Positions 8,119 to 15,004 of a stretch of 34,187 bases of DNA are shown here, piece after piece. The stretch comes from Candidatus Saccharimonadota bacterium (GTDB lineage Bacteria > Patescibacteriota > Saccharimonadia > Saccharimonadales > Saccharimonadaceae): positions 1 through 34,187 of the forward strand of contig VGLK01000007.1 in the NCBI GenBank assembly GCA_016866755.1, written 5' to 3'. Every line of letters begins with the position of its first letter. Position 1 is the first letter of the stretch. The translations under genes and the position numbers were made by a program. The notes under the pieces are model-generated. The model was not told the origin of the DNA, did not search any database, and saw only the letters and a program-made list of their open reading frames with translations.

Positions 8119-9039
8119 ATGCTTGTCTATCTCCGATCAAATAATTACCGACCGGCTATTAAGCCGCGTGCAACGCTATCGCCGGGTAGTTGGATTCGGT
8201 GTGAGCGGCCAAGCGAGAATGAAAAGCAAGAGTTGTTGGCGCTAGGGATTGACGAAGACGTTCTTTACGATGCGCTGGATCCGCACGAGGTACCACGCGT
8301 AGAGAGCGGTGAAGACGGTTGGACTTATTTTATTACACGCCTGCCAGATACCGATGATCAATTTAACGATTTTACTACGCCAATTCTTTTTGCTCTTAAC
8401 CGTGAATATCTGGTAACAATCAGTCGCGATTCACTCACGCGTTTATGGCAGCCGTTTATAGATCGCACTAAAACACCAACTACACAGCAATCTAAGCTGT
8501 TAATGGCGATGATTGAAGCGATTATTAATCAGTATCAGCACCGCGTGGCGGCTATTAACCGCCTCACCCGCGCCGCCACTAGTGACGTTAATAATCTACG
8601 CTCGAAAGATATCGCCACGCTTACCGAATACGAGCGCAAGTTAAACGACTTTCTTGATGCCCTTATTCCCACCAATACCGCCACCGAAAAACTGCTTAGT
8701 GGTAAATTTATCCGGCTCTACGATGATGACCGCGACCAGGTAGAAGACCTCTCAATTGACCTAGAGCAGCTGATTGCTCGCTGTAAAAGCCTGCTGCGCT
8801 CTATTACCAACGTACGCGATTCGTACCGGGCGGTCATGGACACCCGATTGAACGAAACAATTCAGCTTTTAACTGTTATTACCCTTGCGCTAGCAATTCC
8901 AACTATGTTAGCTGGGCTTTTTGGCATGAACGTAGCTATTCCGGGGAACGAGAATTCGCCGCTGGCCTTTTGGGGAGTTGTAGCGGTTAGCGTGGTGTTG
9001 TCGTTGTCGTTTGTAGTATATTTTATGCGGCGACGTTAA
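8119..9039 (+). CDS. CorA-like divalent cation (Mg2+/Co2+) transporter, copy 1
   Basis: Pentameric Mg2+ channel subunit, 306 residues, near the usual size. The large N-terminal cytosolic domain is rich in charged helices (for example the stretch around LIARCKSLLRSITNVRDSYR), followed by two C-terminal TM helices. The selectivity motif GMN is at 269-271 in LFGMNVAIP, and the protein ends FMRRR. The usual acidic E after GMN plus the periplasmic loop is relaxed (PGNENSPLAFW). It is followed 12 bp later by the PAP2 gene, probably as an operon. A second copy with the same architecture lies at 11856. Confidence 0.9.
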   Translation: MLVYLRSNNYRPAIKPRATLSPGSWIRCERPSENEKQELLALGIDEDVLYDALDPHEVPRVESGEDGWTYFITRLPDTDDQFNDFTTPILFALNREYLVTISRDSLTRLWQPFIDRTKTPTTQQSKLLMAMIEAIINQYQHRVAAINRLTRAATSDVNNLRSKDIATLTEYERKLNDFLDALIPTNTATEKLLSGKFIRLYDDDRDQVEDLSIDLEQLIARCKSLLRSITNVRDSYRAVMDTRLNETIQLLTVITLALAIPTMLAGLFGMNVAIPGNENSPLAFWGVVAVSVVLSLSFVVYFMRRR

Positions 9040-9051
9040 GAGAGGCGTGCG

Positions 9052-9744
9052 ATGAAAAAACCACTTCACACCCGCCAAAGTCTCTATTCAGCCACAGGTG
9101 CCTCTAGGGCTTTGCTGCACCGCATTGCTATAGCGACCGTAATTTTTGGTTTAGGTTTAGCGCTCTTTGTAGCCATTGCGCTGGCGGTTCATCTAGAGCG
9201 AGCCACTGAATTTGATATTGCGGTAACAACATTTATTCAGAGTTGGCGTTCGCCAGAACTTACGGTTATTTTTAAACTTATTAGCGACGTTTCAGGCCCA
9301 TTTGTATTACCTCTAATTGTAATTGGTCTTTTGGTGTGGGCGTACGTGCGACGACTGCCGGGTAAATTTTGGTTTATGCTAGTAGCGCTCGGTGGATCGG
9401 CCATCTCAAATCTTATACTTAAAGCAGTGTTCGACCGAGCGCGACCAGATATGATGACTTGGCTTATACAAGAGACTGGCCTGTCGTTTCCAAGTGGCCA
9501 CGCCATGGCCTCAATGTCGTTTGTACTTACGGTAATTATTATTTTGTGGAATACACGCTGGCGACGGTTAAGTATTATTTTAGGAGCAATTAGCGTACTG
9601 CTGGTAGGTATTTCGCGGCTGTATCTTGGTGTGCATTATCCAACCGATGTTATTGCAGGCTGGGGCGTGGCGGCCGCTTGGGTGTTTATTGTGCTAGTTG
9701 CTTGGCTCGATGTGCGTCTGCATCATCTTTCGGCTACAAAATAG
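9052..9744 (+). CDS. PAP2-family membrane lipid phosphatase
   Basis: Integral-membrane phosphatase of phosphatidate, PGP or undecaprenyl-diphosphate type, 230 residues with about six TM helices. All three PAP2 motifs are visible: KAVFDRARPD (K-x6-RP), the PSGHA core with catalytic His near residue 149, and SRLYLGVHYPTDVIAG with the second catalytic His. The active site should face outward. The ATG at 9052 follows the corA-like stop by 12 bp with a weak AGAGG upstream. Its end overlaps the convergent kinase-like gene by 11 bp. The substrate is open; undecaprenyl-PP recycling and PA dephosphorylation are both plausible. Confidence 0.9.
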   Translation: MKKPLHTRQSLYSATGASRALLHRIAIATVIFGLGLALFVAIALAVHLERATEFDIAVTTFIQSWRSPELTVIFKLISDVSGPFVLPLIVIGLLVWAYVRRLPGKFWFMLVALGGSAISNLILKAVFDRARPDMMTWLIQETGLSFPSGHAMASMSFVLTVIIILWNTRWRRLSIILGAISVLLVGISRLYLGVHYPTDVIAGWGVAAAWVFIVLVAWLDVRLHHLSATK

Positions 9745-10600
9745 TACGCAGTATGCGCTTTCGGCAAAAAACCTGCACTTGTGTGCCAGAGGGAATAGTC
9801 AATACTTCGCCATCAAGTTGCACCGCTGTGTCTCTTCTTACCCTAAATGTGGATTGAGCCAGTTTTGGTGCCGAATTGTTGCCGGCGATGGAAAGGTGGA
9901 GCAAATGCCTGATTAGATCAGCCCATGAACCGTCTTTTTGCTTATTAATCTCCATTAATCCGTCACGAACATCGGCCGACGTAGACAATTTTAAAAACTT
10001 CGACATTTTACCGATATTGCTAAACACTAGGCTGTCGTAGCGTTCTTTTCGTCCGTCTGCTCGTGTAAGGAGAATATCTCGCGTAGAAAAAAGGTGACGC
10101 AGCACTAACCATATTTCTTTGCCTGGCGTAAGTTTGGTTTCGGTAAGTTTTTTTCCTATGTCGGGTGTAAGGCCAAAGCCAATGTAGGAGTGTGCGTAAC
10201 GGCTGGTAGTAGCAGTTTCTAGCTGCAGGGCATCCATCTTTTTTACGCTACCTTGAACAATTTTTTCTATCAGTGTAGTTCCCGAATAGAGATAGCTGTA
10301 GTGGTCGTTAGCATTGCCAGAGGGAATAACTGCAGTAATTGCTTTATTCTCGCCACTCAGTACGCCATTAATAAGCTCGTTATAGGCGCCGTCGCCACTA
10401 GAGGATAGTAGGAGAGTTTCTGACTCATGGCTATGTTTTTTACCTATCTCTATGTTATGGCCAACATGGGTGGTTTGTATTACTTTAATAGGCACAGAGA
10501 GCTGTTGCGCCAATTGTCGTCGGAGTGAGAGGGCATTCTTTTTGCTTGGACCGGTACTTACCGGGTTATAGGTGATAATAATTTTACTAATAGTAGTCAT
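9734..10600 (-). CDS. Diacylglycerol/lipid kinase-like protein (DAGK catalytic domain)
   Basis: 288-residue protein of the DgkB/YegS/sphingosine-kinase fold. The N-terminus has the expected IIITYNPVSTGPSKKNA. The nucleotide-binding motif is SSSGDGAYNELINGVLSG where the family has GGDGTxNE, so the first Gly of GGDG is Ser and the Thr is Ala. VIPSGNANDHYS matches the GTANDFA block. The likely job is phosphorylating diacylglycerol or another lipid, the chemical reverse of the convergent PAP2 gene. The two substitutions could lower activity. A TATACT box ends 7 nt before the ATG with no SD, so it is probably leaderless. It overlaps the PAP2 3' end by 11 bp. Confidence 0.8.
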   Translation of the reverse strand: MTTISKIIITYNPVSTGPSKKNALSLRRQLAQQLSVPIKVIQTTHVGHNIEIGKKHSHESETLLLSSSGDGAYNELINGVLSGENKAITAVIPSGNANDHYSYLYSGTTLIEKIVQGSVKKMDALQLETATTSRYAHSYIGFGLTPDIGKKLTETKLTPGKEIWLVLRHLFSTRDILLTRADGRKERYDSLVFSNIGKMSKFLKLSTSADVRDGLMEINKQKDGSWADLIRHLLHLSIAGNNSAPKLAQSTFRVRRDTAVQLDGEVLTIPSGTQVQVFCRKRILRTIL

Positions 10601-10607
10601 TTTGTCT

Positions 10608-10613
10608 AGTATA
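10608..10613 (-). promoter_or_regulatory. -10 box of the lipid-kinase-like gene
   Basis: TATACT on the minus strand ends 7 nt before the ATG at 10600; a leaderless transcript is predicted. Confidence 0.5.
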
Positions 10614-10670
10614 CGCGAGAAAATGGCAGTTTAGTTAGAAATGTTACAACGAATTGCATTAGAGGCAAGG

Positions 10671-10705
10671 TATACTACAAACACAATTAAAGGTTAACAA
10701 AGGAG
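10671..10705 (+). promoter_or_regulatory. Promoter -10 and Shine-Dalgarno of the GlsB/YeaQ gene
   Basis: TATACT at 10671-10676 should give a leader of about 30 nt that carries a strong AAAGGAG at 10699-10705, 9 nt before the ATG at 10715. This contrasts with the leaderless neighbours. Confidence 0.55.
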
Positions 10706-10714
10706 AATAATAGT

Positions 10715-10981
10715 ATGTGGTCAATTATCGTATGGATTATCGTGGGTGCACTTGCTGGTTGGATTGCTTCAAAGATTATGAAGACTGACGAAAGCATGGG
10801 CGCAGTTGCCAACATTGTTGTTGGTATCATCGGTGCATTTCTTGGTGGATGGCTTGTAGGTCTATTCGGCATTGAGATTGCTGAAGGCGAATTTAACGTA
10901 CCAAGTATTCTCACCGCAATTCTTGGTGCAGTAGTACTTATTGCTATTCTTAAAGCAGTAACAGGCCGCCGACGCGTTTAA
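10715..10981 (+). CDS. GlsB/YeaQ/YmgE-family small stress membrane protein
   Basis: 88-residue, three-helix membrane protein of the transglycosylase-associated (Transgly_assoc) family. It has the N-terminal GALAGWIASKIMKTDESMG (residues about 9-27), a Gly-rich second helix IIGAFLGGWLVGLFG, and a third helix ending in the basic tail GRRRV. Members are often induced by stress or in stationary phase; the molecular function is unknown. It has its own promoter, strong SD and terminator, so it is a monocistronic and possibly highly expressed gene. The ATG is fixed by the SD. Confidence 0.9.
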   Translation: MWSIIVWIIVGALAGWIASKIMKTDESMGAVANIVVGIIGAFLGGWLVGLFGIEIAEGEFNVPSILTAILGAVVLIAILKAVTGRRRV

Positions 10982-11006
10982 GTCGTACACTAGATATACA
11001 ATTTAT

Positions 11007-11035
11007 AACCCAAGCTAGAGCTTGGGTTATTTTTT
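11007..11035 (+). terminator. Rho-independent terminator of the GlsB/YeaQ gene
   Basis: Perfect arms AACCCAAGCT and AGCTTGGGTT with a minimal loop, followed by ATTTTTT. Confidence 0.85.
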
Positions 11036-11055
11036 ATGCCAGAAAGATTAGTTAC

Positions 11056-11757
11056 CTACAGGGCAAGTGGTGAACGAGGTGCAAGCGCAAGATCACCCGA
11101 TTCTTGATCTAGTGTATGCTCTCGATCAATCTCGTGCAAAATATCGGGCTCAACTATAAAATGAGACGATTCATTCTCTAAAACACCATCTTTACGAAGT
11201 TTACGCAGTTCGATTGTGGCTGTTTCACGGGTAAGTCCGGTAAGGCCTGCGAGAGTAGAGTGGGTTATTTTAAAAGGAATTTGGTAGCGACCATCGCGAG
11301 TTTTTTTACCAAACTTGTAGGCTAAAAAGGCGAGAGTAGAGTGCACCTTGTCGCCGGCGCGGGTTTGGTTAAGGGCACTAATTTGCAGTTTTGCAGCGGT
11401 TTCATTACGAATAAAGTATTGTAAAATAGCTCGCATGGCCTGCACATTATTGCGTATTTCTTCGTAAAGAGTATCGCGCGGAATAACACTCACTTCGCTA
11501 TCTTCTAGGGCTTCATAGTAAAACATGGCCTCGCTCGATTCGGCCTTGTGTACCCAAGTATCAGAAAAAATATCGTACTGAGACTTAAAGTCGACAATTA
11601 ACTCGCGTCCAGTATCGTCAATCCGATACACCTTAATAAGCCCCTTTTGTACGTAGTAGACCTGTTGTTGAGGTTCGCCTTGATGAACGAGAATTTCTTC
11701 TTTTTCATACGATCGAACAGTTCCGTGTTCATCCATTATGGCGAGCAAACTCTTCAT
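11056..11757 (-). CDS. Crp/Fnr-family transcriptional regulator
   Basis: 233-residue regulator. Residues about 15-120 form a cyclic-nucleotide-binding beta-barrel (EEILVHQGEPQQQVYYVQKG, then GLIKVYRIDDTGRELIVDF), followed by a long dimer helix and a winged-helix domain (about 150-215) with recognition helix region LAGLTGLTRETATIELRKLR. The phosphate-binding cassette of cAMP-binding members (FGE...RSA) is replaced by DIFSDTWVHKAESSEAMFYY, and there are no N-terminal FNR-type cysteines, so the ligand, if any, is not the classical one. I chose the ATG at 11757 because an upstream extension would run through the promoter. It is divergent from the second corA-like gene, 98 bp apart, and could autoregulate or control that gene. 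Confidence 0.88.
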   Translation of the reverse strand: MKSLLAIMDEHGTVRSYEKEEILVHQGEPQQQVYYVQKGLIKVYRIDDTGRELIVDFKSQYDIFSDTWVHKAESSEAMFYYEALEDSEVSVIPRDTLYEEIRNNVQAMRAILQYFIRNETAAKLQISALNQTRAGDKVHSTLAFLAYKFGKKTRDGRYQIPFKITHSTLAGLTGLTRETATIELRKLRKDGVLENESSHFIVEPDILHEIDREHTLDQESGDLALAPRSPLAL

Positions 11758-11767
11758 ATATGTGAGC

Positions 11768-11773
11768 AGTATA
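11768..11773 (-). promoter_or_regulatory. Extended -10 of the Crp/Fnr gene
   Basis: TGC-TATACT on the minus strand ends 10 nt before the ATG at 11757, with no SD; the leader would be about 3-4 nt. Confidence 0.45.
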
Positions 11774-11839
11774 GCATAAAACAAGGGTATAAAGGTAATT
11801 ATGTACGCAGTAAGCATAGCCACATTGGCCGTGGTAGCG

Positions 11840-11845
11840 TATACT
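11840..11845 (+). promoter_or_regulatory. -10 box of the second corA-like gene
   Basis: TATACT ends 10 nt before the ATG at 11856, with no SD. It lies in the 98-bp gap shared with the divergent Crp/Fnr gene. Confidence 0.45.
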
Positions 11846-11855
11846 ATAAACAATT

Positions 11856-12782
11856 ATGAGCGAGTATTATATAAAACGCTCACCGGGTGACACATTAGAG
11901 GTGGGAAAAAGGGTAATTAGGCGAGATGTGTGGGTGCATTCACGTGGCACATCGCGCGAGCTTGATGAGCTGACACATGAGTTTTTGTTAAATAAAAATA
12001 TCCTTCTTGATGTACGCGATGAACACGAATTACCACGCATTGAACACGACCACGATGCGGTGTACGTATTTCTACGCACTCCCGAAAACGGCTCGGCTAC
12101 TACTGCCGTAAAAACGTATCCAGTGGTAGCGGTTTTGTTGCCACATGCCTTTATTACAGTTGCGCCTAAAAGTTCTTTCTCGCCACAAGCGGTTGCCGAT
12201 TTGCCGTTTAGTACCGATCATCCTGGACAAGTTTTTCTTATTACGCTGGCCGATGTTGTATCTCGATTTGAAGAGCGTATTCGTGCCGCAAACGAGCAAA
12301 TTGCTTCGCTGCGTCATAGTTTACAGACTCACGAGGTAAACAACACTGATTTTGTGCGATTTGTGACGATTGAAGATAACCTAAGTGAATATCACATTCA
12401 CCTTGAGCATACCTTGCGCGTAACGCAGCGGTTGCATGAATCGGCCTTTATGGTATTTTCGTCCGTCGATAAAGAAATGCTAGAAGACACCTTGCTGCAT
12501 ATTCAGCAGTTGTTGGTGAGTGTTTCTGCTAACCGCCAAACGTTGGCGAGTATTCAAAATGCCTATTCTACCATTGCCAATAATACGTTGAACTCGCGCA
12601 TGAAAACGCTTACTGGCATTACTATTTTAATGGCTATTCCTAACATAATTTTTGGTATGTATGGAATGAATGTTGCCTTACCGGTGCAAGAAAATCCTTT
12701 TGCTTTTGGCGCTGTGCTTGCCGCAACAACGTTGTTAATACTACTTGTGGTTGTTCTTGTAAAACGAGCAAAATTATTTTAA
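11856..12782 (+). CDS. CorA-like divalent cation transporter, copy 2
   Basis: 308-residue CorA-family channel subunit. An N-terminal cytosolic domain (residues about 1-240) is followed by two TM helices with GMN at 270-272 in FGMYGMNVALPVQENPFAFG, and a basic end KRAKLF. The YGMN form with an acidic/Asn-rich loop is closer to canonical CorA (YGMNFE-type) than copy 1 is. It shares size and topology with the protein at 8119 but not close sequence, so this is an old paralogue pair rather than a recent duplication. It is divergent from the Crp/Fnr regulator, which may control it. Confidence 0.9.
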   Translation: MSEYYIKRSPGDTLEVGKRVIRRDVWVHSRGTSRELDELTHEFLLNKNILLDVRDEHELPRIEHDHDAVYVFLRTPENGSATTAVKTYPVVAVLLPHAFITVAPKSSFSPQAVADLPFSTDHPGQVFLITLADVVSRFEERIRAANEQIASLRHSLQTHEVNNTDFVRFVTIEDNLSEYHIHLEHTLRVTQRLHESAFMVFSSVDKEMLEDTLLHIQQLLVSVSANRQTLASIQNAYSTIANNTLNSRMKTLTGITILMAIPNIIFGMYGMNVALPVQENPFAFGAVLAATTLLILLVVVLVKRAKLF

Positions 12783-12827
12783 GATAAGAATAATTACGCT
12801 TATGGCTAGTATTTACGTGCCATTCTA

Positions 12828-12856
12828 TTGACCATGCCGCTTCTAATTGGTATGAT
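12828..12856 (+). promoter_or_regulatory. Strong promoter TTGACC-17-TATGAT
   Basis: TTGACC at 12828-12833, a 17-bp spacer, and TATGAT at 12851-12856 preceded by TGG (extended -10). Predicted RNA start is near 12863. No large gene follows; the unit runs into the small ORF at 12951 and the terminator at 13144. A second TATAAT at 12926-12931 is possible. Confidence 0.55.
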
Positions 12857-12950
12857 TAAATATGTGTCTGAACGACAAGCTCTAAAAAGCAGTTTTTAAA
12901 GGTCGTACGTTCGTATCAGACTGTATATAATATAAGGAGTACCAAAACAC

Positions 12951-13043
12951 ATGCCAATAGCTATCCGTTTTGTGTCGAGCCGACGCAAAAAGATCGCGGT
13001 GGATGTGGTGCCTGCCGAATGGCAAACTTATATTGCACACTAG
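12951..13043 (+). CDS. Candidate 30-residue small protein, unknown
   Basis: ATG at 12951 preceded by AAGGAGT (12934-12940). It encodes a basic peptide starting MPIAIRFVSSRRKKIAVDVV and ending in a Trp-containing tail, with a TAG stop at 13041. Codon use resembles the neighbours. The same frame holds only one more stop (TAG at 13056) before running open to a TAA at 13137 through a segment with C-x3-C (CHNYC), so it could also be the front of a decayed slightly longer gene. No family recognised. Confidence 0.35.
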   Translation: MPIAIRFVSSRRKKIAVDVVPAEWQTYIAH

Positions 13044-13143
13044 ATCTGGAAACTCTAGGGCAATTGGTATCGAGTGCTTGTAGGTGTAGGTTGCCACAAT
13101 TATTGCGGCAATACACTACTCGATCTATGTCTATCATAAAATA

Positions 13144-13175
13144 AAAAATCACCCCATGGCACCGGGGTGATTTTT
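13144..13175. terminator. Bidirectional rho-independent terminator
   Basis: Arms AAAAATCACCCC (13144-13155) and GGGGTGATTTTT (13164-13175) with an 8-nt loop. A/T tracts on both sides let it end both the plus-strand small transcript and the minus-strand dsbA-like gene. Confidence 0.85.
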
Positions 13176-13194
13176 GTTTGAAAATCAGTTTTTA

Positions 13195-13899
13195 TTAGTT
13201 TTCTGTTGCCGATAACTCTACGCCTGCATCCTGAAGGGCGGCTTCAACTGCTTCGCGAAGTGCCTCTTCGGTGTTCCATTGCTCCTGGGAGAGCGCCTCG
13301 CCATTTAGGTAAAACGACGGAGTTGCCTCTACCTGTTGTTTGCGGCCTAGTGCAATGTCAAAATTAATTTTTTGATTTACTTGACTACTGGCAAGATCTT
13401 CGCTAAATTTTGTTTGATCCAACTCTAGTGTACGAGCCTGAGAAAGAAAATAGTCGCTCCGAGCGTTTGAGGAAAGCGTACTCCAAGCAGTCTGTTCGGC
13501 ATAAAGAAGATCGTGCATTTCCCAAAATTTACCCTGCTCGCCAGCGGCTTCAGCTGCTGCAGCGGCCACTCGGGCGTTCGGATGAATTTGTGTTAACGGA
13601 AAGTTTCTAAACACAAACGCCAAATCGTCGCCGTACTGTTCTTTAACCGACTTAACCGATGGTGCTGCCTCAGCGCATCCTGGGCACTGGTAGTCACCAT
13701 ATTCAATTAAGACAACTTTAGCGTCTCGGTTGCCGTATACGCGATCACCAATGTTTCCGGAATCTTCGCTGGCGCTTAAAATAGAGTTTGCATTAACGTC
13801 TTCTACCGATACGCGACCTTCTTGGCTCGACATATATACTAGCCCGCCCAATACGCCAATACAAATTACAGCAAAAGTAATCCAGGCTGTTTTACTCAT
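13195..13899 (-). CDS. Membrane-anchored DsbA-family thiol oxidoreductase
   Basis: Extracytoplasmic thioredoxin-fold protein (Thioredoxin_4/DsbA type), 234 residues, expected to introduce disulfides into secreted proteins. An N-terminal TM anchor (about residues 5-25, WITFAVICIGVLGGLVYM) is followed by a linker and the active site GDYQCPGCAEAAP with C72 and C75 (CPGC). The cis-Pro loop is VEATPSFYLNG near the C-terminus, and FVFRNFPLTQIHPNA matches the family core. The ATG at 13899 is set by AAGGAGT at 13907-13913, 7 nt upstream. Monocistronic, with a bidirectional terminator downstream. Possible clients in this window are the exported proteins at 20010 and 25498, each with a paired set of cysteines. 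Confidence 0.92.
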   Translation of the reverse strand: MSKTAWITFAVICIGVLGGLVYMSSQEGRVSVEDVNANSILSASEDSGNIGDRVYGNRDAKVVLIEYGDYQCPGCAEAAPSVKSVKEQYGDDLAFVFRNFPLTQIHPNARVAAAAAEAAGEQGKFWEMHDLLYAEQTAWSTLSSNARSDYFLSQARTLELDQTKFSEDLASSQVNQKINFDIALGRKQQVEATPSFYLNGEALSQEQWNTEEALREAVEAALQDAGVELSATEN

Positions 13900-13928
13900 C
13901 TTATATACTCCTTATCCTTATACATAGT

Positions 13929-13934
13929 AGTATA
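13929..13934 (-). promoter_or_regulatory. -10 box of the dsbA-like gene
   Basis: TATACT on the minus strand gives a leader of about 20-25 nt carrying the AAGGAGT SD at 13907-13913. Confidence 0.45.
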
Positions 13935-13947
13935 CGGGAGATTACGC

Positions 13948-13953
13948 TACAAT
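13948..13953 (+). promoter_or_regulatory. -10 box of the CBS-domain gene
   Basis: TACAAT ends 7 nt before the ATG at 13961; no SD is present, so a leaderless mRNA is predicted. Confidence 0.45.
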
Positions 13954-13960
13954 AAAAGTT

Positions 13961-14959
13961 ATGATATCGGTTATTCTTGGTGTACTGTACGTTGCTGTCG
14001 TTATTTTACTGCTTGGAATAATGGGTGTGCGGCCGCAATTTACACAGTATCGGCGCTCCGAATTGCAGCGGCGAATTGATCGCGGCGATGAAGGGGCAAA
14101 AGCACTGCTGCGCCGTGATGATTATTTACCAGATATTTTTTCGTTGCAACGAGTAATTACTGCACTGCTTTTAGTAAGTTTGGCAGCAATTGGTGTGGGG
14201 CTTTTTCATTGGTTTACTGGTTTTGTGCTGTCGCTTATTATAGCCCTAGAATCTGGTGCGGTGGCTAGGTTGCCACTGTTTCAGCGTCGTTCGCAGCGGC
14301 TATACGAAAAGTACGAGAGTAAAATTTTAAGCTTTATAGAACGTCACCCGCACTTTTTTCACGCTATTCGTACCGTTTCACCTGTGCCGGCCGACAACTT
14401 TGACATTGAATCTCGAGAAGAACTGGTGCAACTTATCGAGCAGTCGGGTCCAGTAATATCTCGCCAGGAACAGACTATGCTTACAAATACCCTTACTTTT
14501 AGCGAGCGTAAAGTAAAAGAAGTTATGACGCCGCGTAAAGTTGTCGATACGGTTGATTACGACGAAATACTTGGCCCACTTCGTCTTGATGAGTTACACA
14601 AAACCGGCCACACGCGGTTTCCGGTACTAAGAGATGGCAATGTTGATGCTATTGTTGGCGTGCTGCACACTACACGATTATCGCAAGTTGGTGCCCATTC
14701 TACCACTCGTACGGTTGCCGAAGAAATGGATAGCGAAGTCTATAGTGTAGATGAGAATGATTCTTTGCGCCAAGCACTAGGGCTGTTTATTCGTACCAAG
14801 CATCATATGGCAATTGTGACAAACGAGTTTCACGAAATGGTAGGAATTGTAACGCTAGAAGACATTTTAGAGGCACTTCTTGGCACTTCAATTATGGACG
14901 AAGATGATGTGTATAGGGATTTGCGGGCTGTCGCGCGGCGCAAAAACCCTGTTAATTAG
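13961..14959 (+). CDS. CNNM/CorC-like membrane protein with CBS pair
   Basis: 332-residue protein with an N-terminal TM helix (about 1-22), two further hydrophobic segments (about 65-105) resembling a reduced DUF21 region, and a tandem CBS module (about 180-315). The CBS module begins at the family signature VKEVMTPRKVVDTVDYDE and includes TRFPVLRDGNVDAIVGVLHTT and MAIVTNEFHEMVGIVTLEDILEALLG. The C-terminal CorC_HlyC domain of full-length members is missing; the protein ends soon after the second CBS. The family is linked to Mg2+ homeostasis or efflux, which fits two CorA-like genes nearby, but the function is inferred. Predicted leaderless start. Confidence 0.8.
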   Translation: MISVILGVLYVAVVILLLGIMGVRPQFTQYRRSELQRRIDRGDEGAKALLRRDDYLPDIFSLQRVITALLLVSLAAIGVGLFHWFTGFVLSLIIALESGAVARLPLFQRRSQRLYEKYESKILSFIERHPHFFHAIRTVSPVPADNFDIESREELVQLIEQSGPVISRQEQTMLTNTLTFSERKVKEVMTPRKVVDTVDYDEILGPLRLDELHKTGHTRFPVLRDGNVDAIVGVLHTTRLSQVGAHSTTRTVAEEMDSEVYSVDENDSLRQALGLFIRTKHHMAIVTNEFHEMVGIVTLEDILEALLGTSIMDEDDVYRDLRAVARRKNPVN

Positions 14960-14991
14960 TTGCGTGTATAGAGGTGAAGGTGAAAATCTGC

Positions 14992-14997
14992 TATACT
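14992..14997 (+). promoter_or_regulatory. Extended -10 of aspS
   Basis: TGC-TATACT ends 7 nt before the aspS ATG at 15005. No SD and no clear -35; a leaderless mRNA is predicted. Confidence 0.55.
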
Positions 14998-15004
14998 ATG
15001 CAAC

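Larger units (their letters stand above)
12863..13175 (+). ncRNA. Unrecognised structured transcript, possible novel RNA or small-protein mRNA
   Basis: The 412-bp gap between CorA copy 2 and DsbA holds no large gene but a self-contained unit of about 310 nt between a good promoter and a terminator. Potential hairpins are: ACGAC (12872) with GTCGT (12902), enclosing TAAAAA-GCAG-TTTTTA (12883-12898); CTAGA (13040) with TCTAG (13054); and a long imperfect stem ATCGAGT...TGTA...TTGCC with GGCAA...TACA...ACTCGAT (13069-13124). A 30-codon SD-led ORF sits in the middle. It lacks tmRNA ends, RNase P signature segments and the SRP GGAA/AGCAG core. RNA, peptide mRNA or both remain open. Confidence 0.4.

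Noticed and set aside
12882-13152. Minus-strand ORFs of 63-71 residues
   Set aside because: They are antisense to the structured plus-strand unit, have no SD or family features, and begin next to the terminator.
12863-13175. tmRNA, RNase P RNA or SRP RNA
   Set aside because: No tRNA-like ends with TTCGAAT and CCA, no RNase P conserved segments and no SRP tetraloop core.
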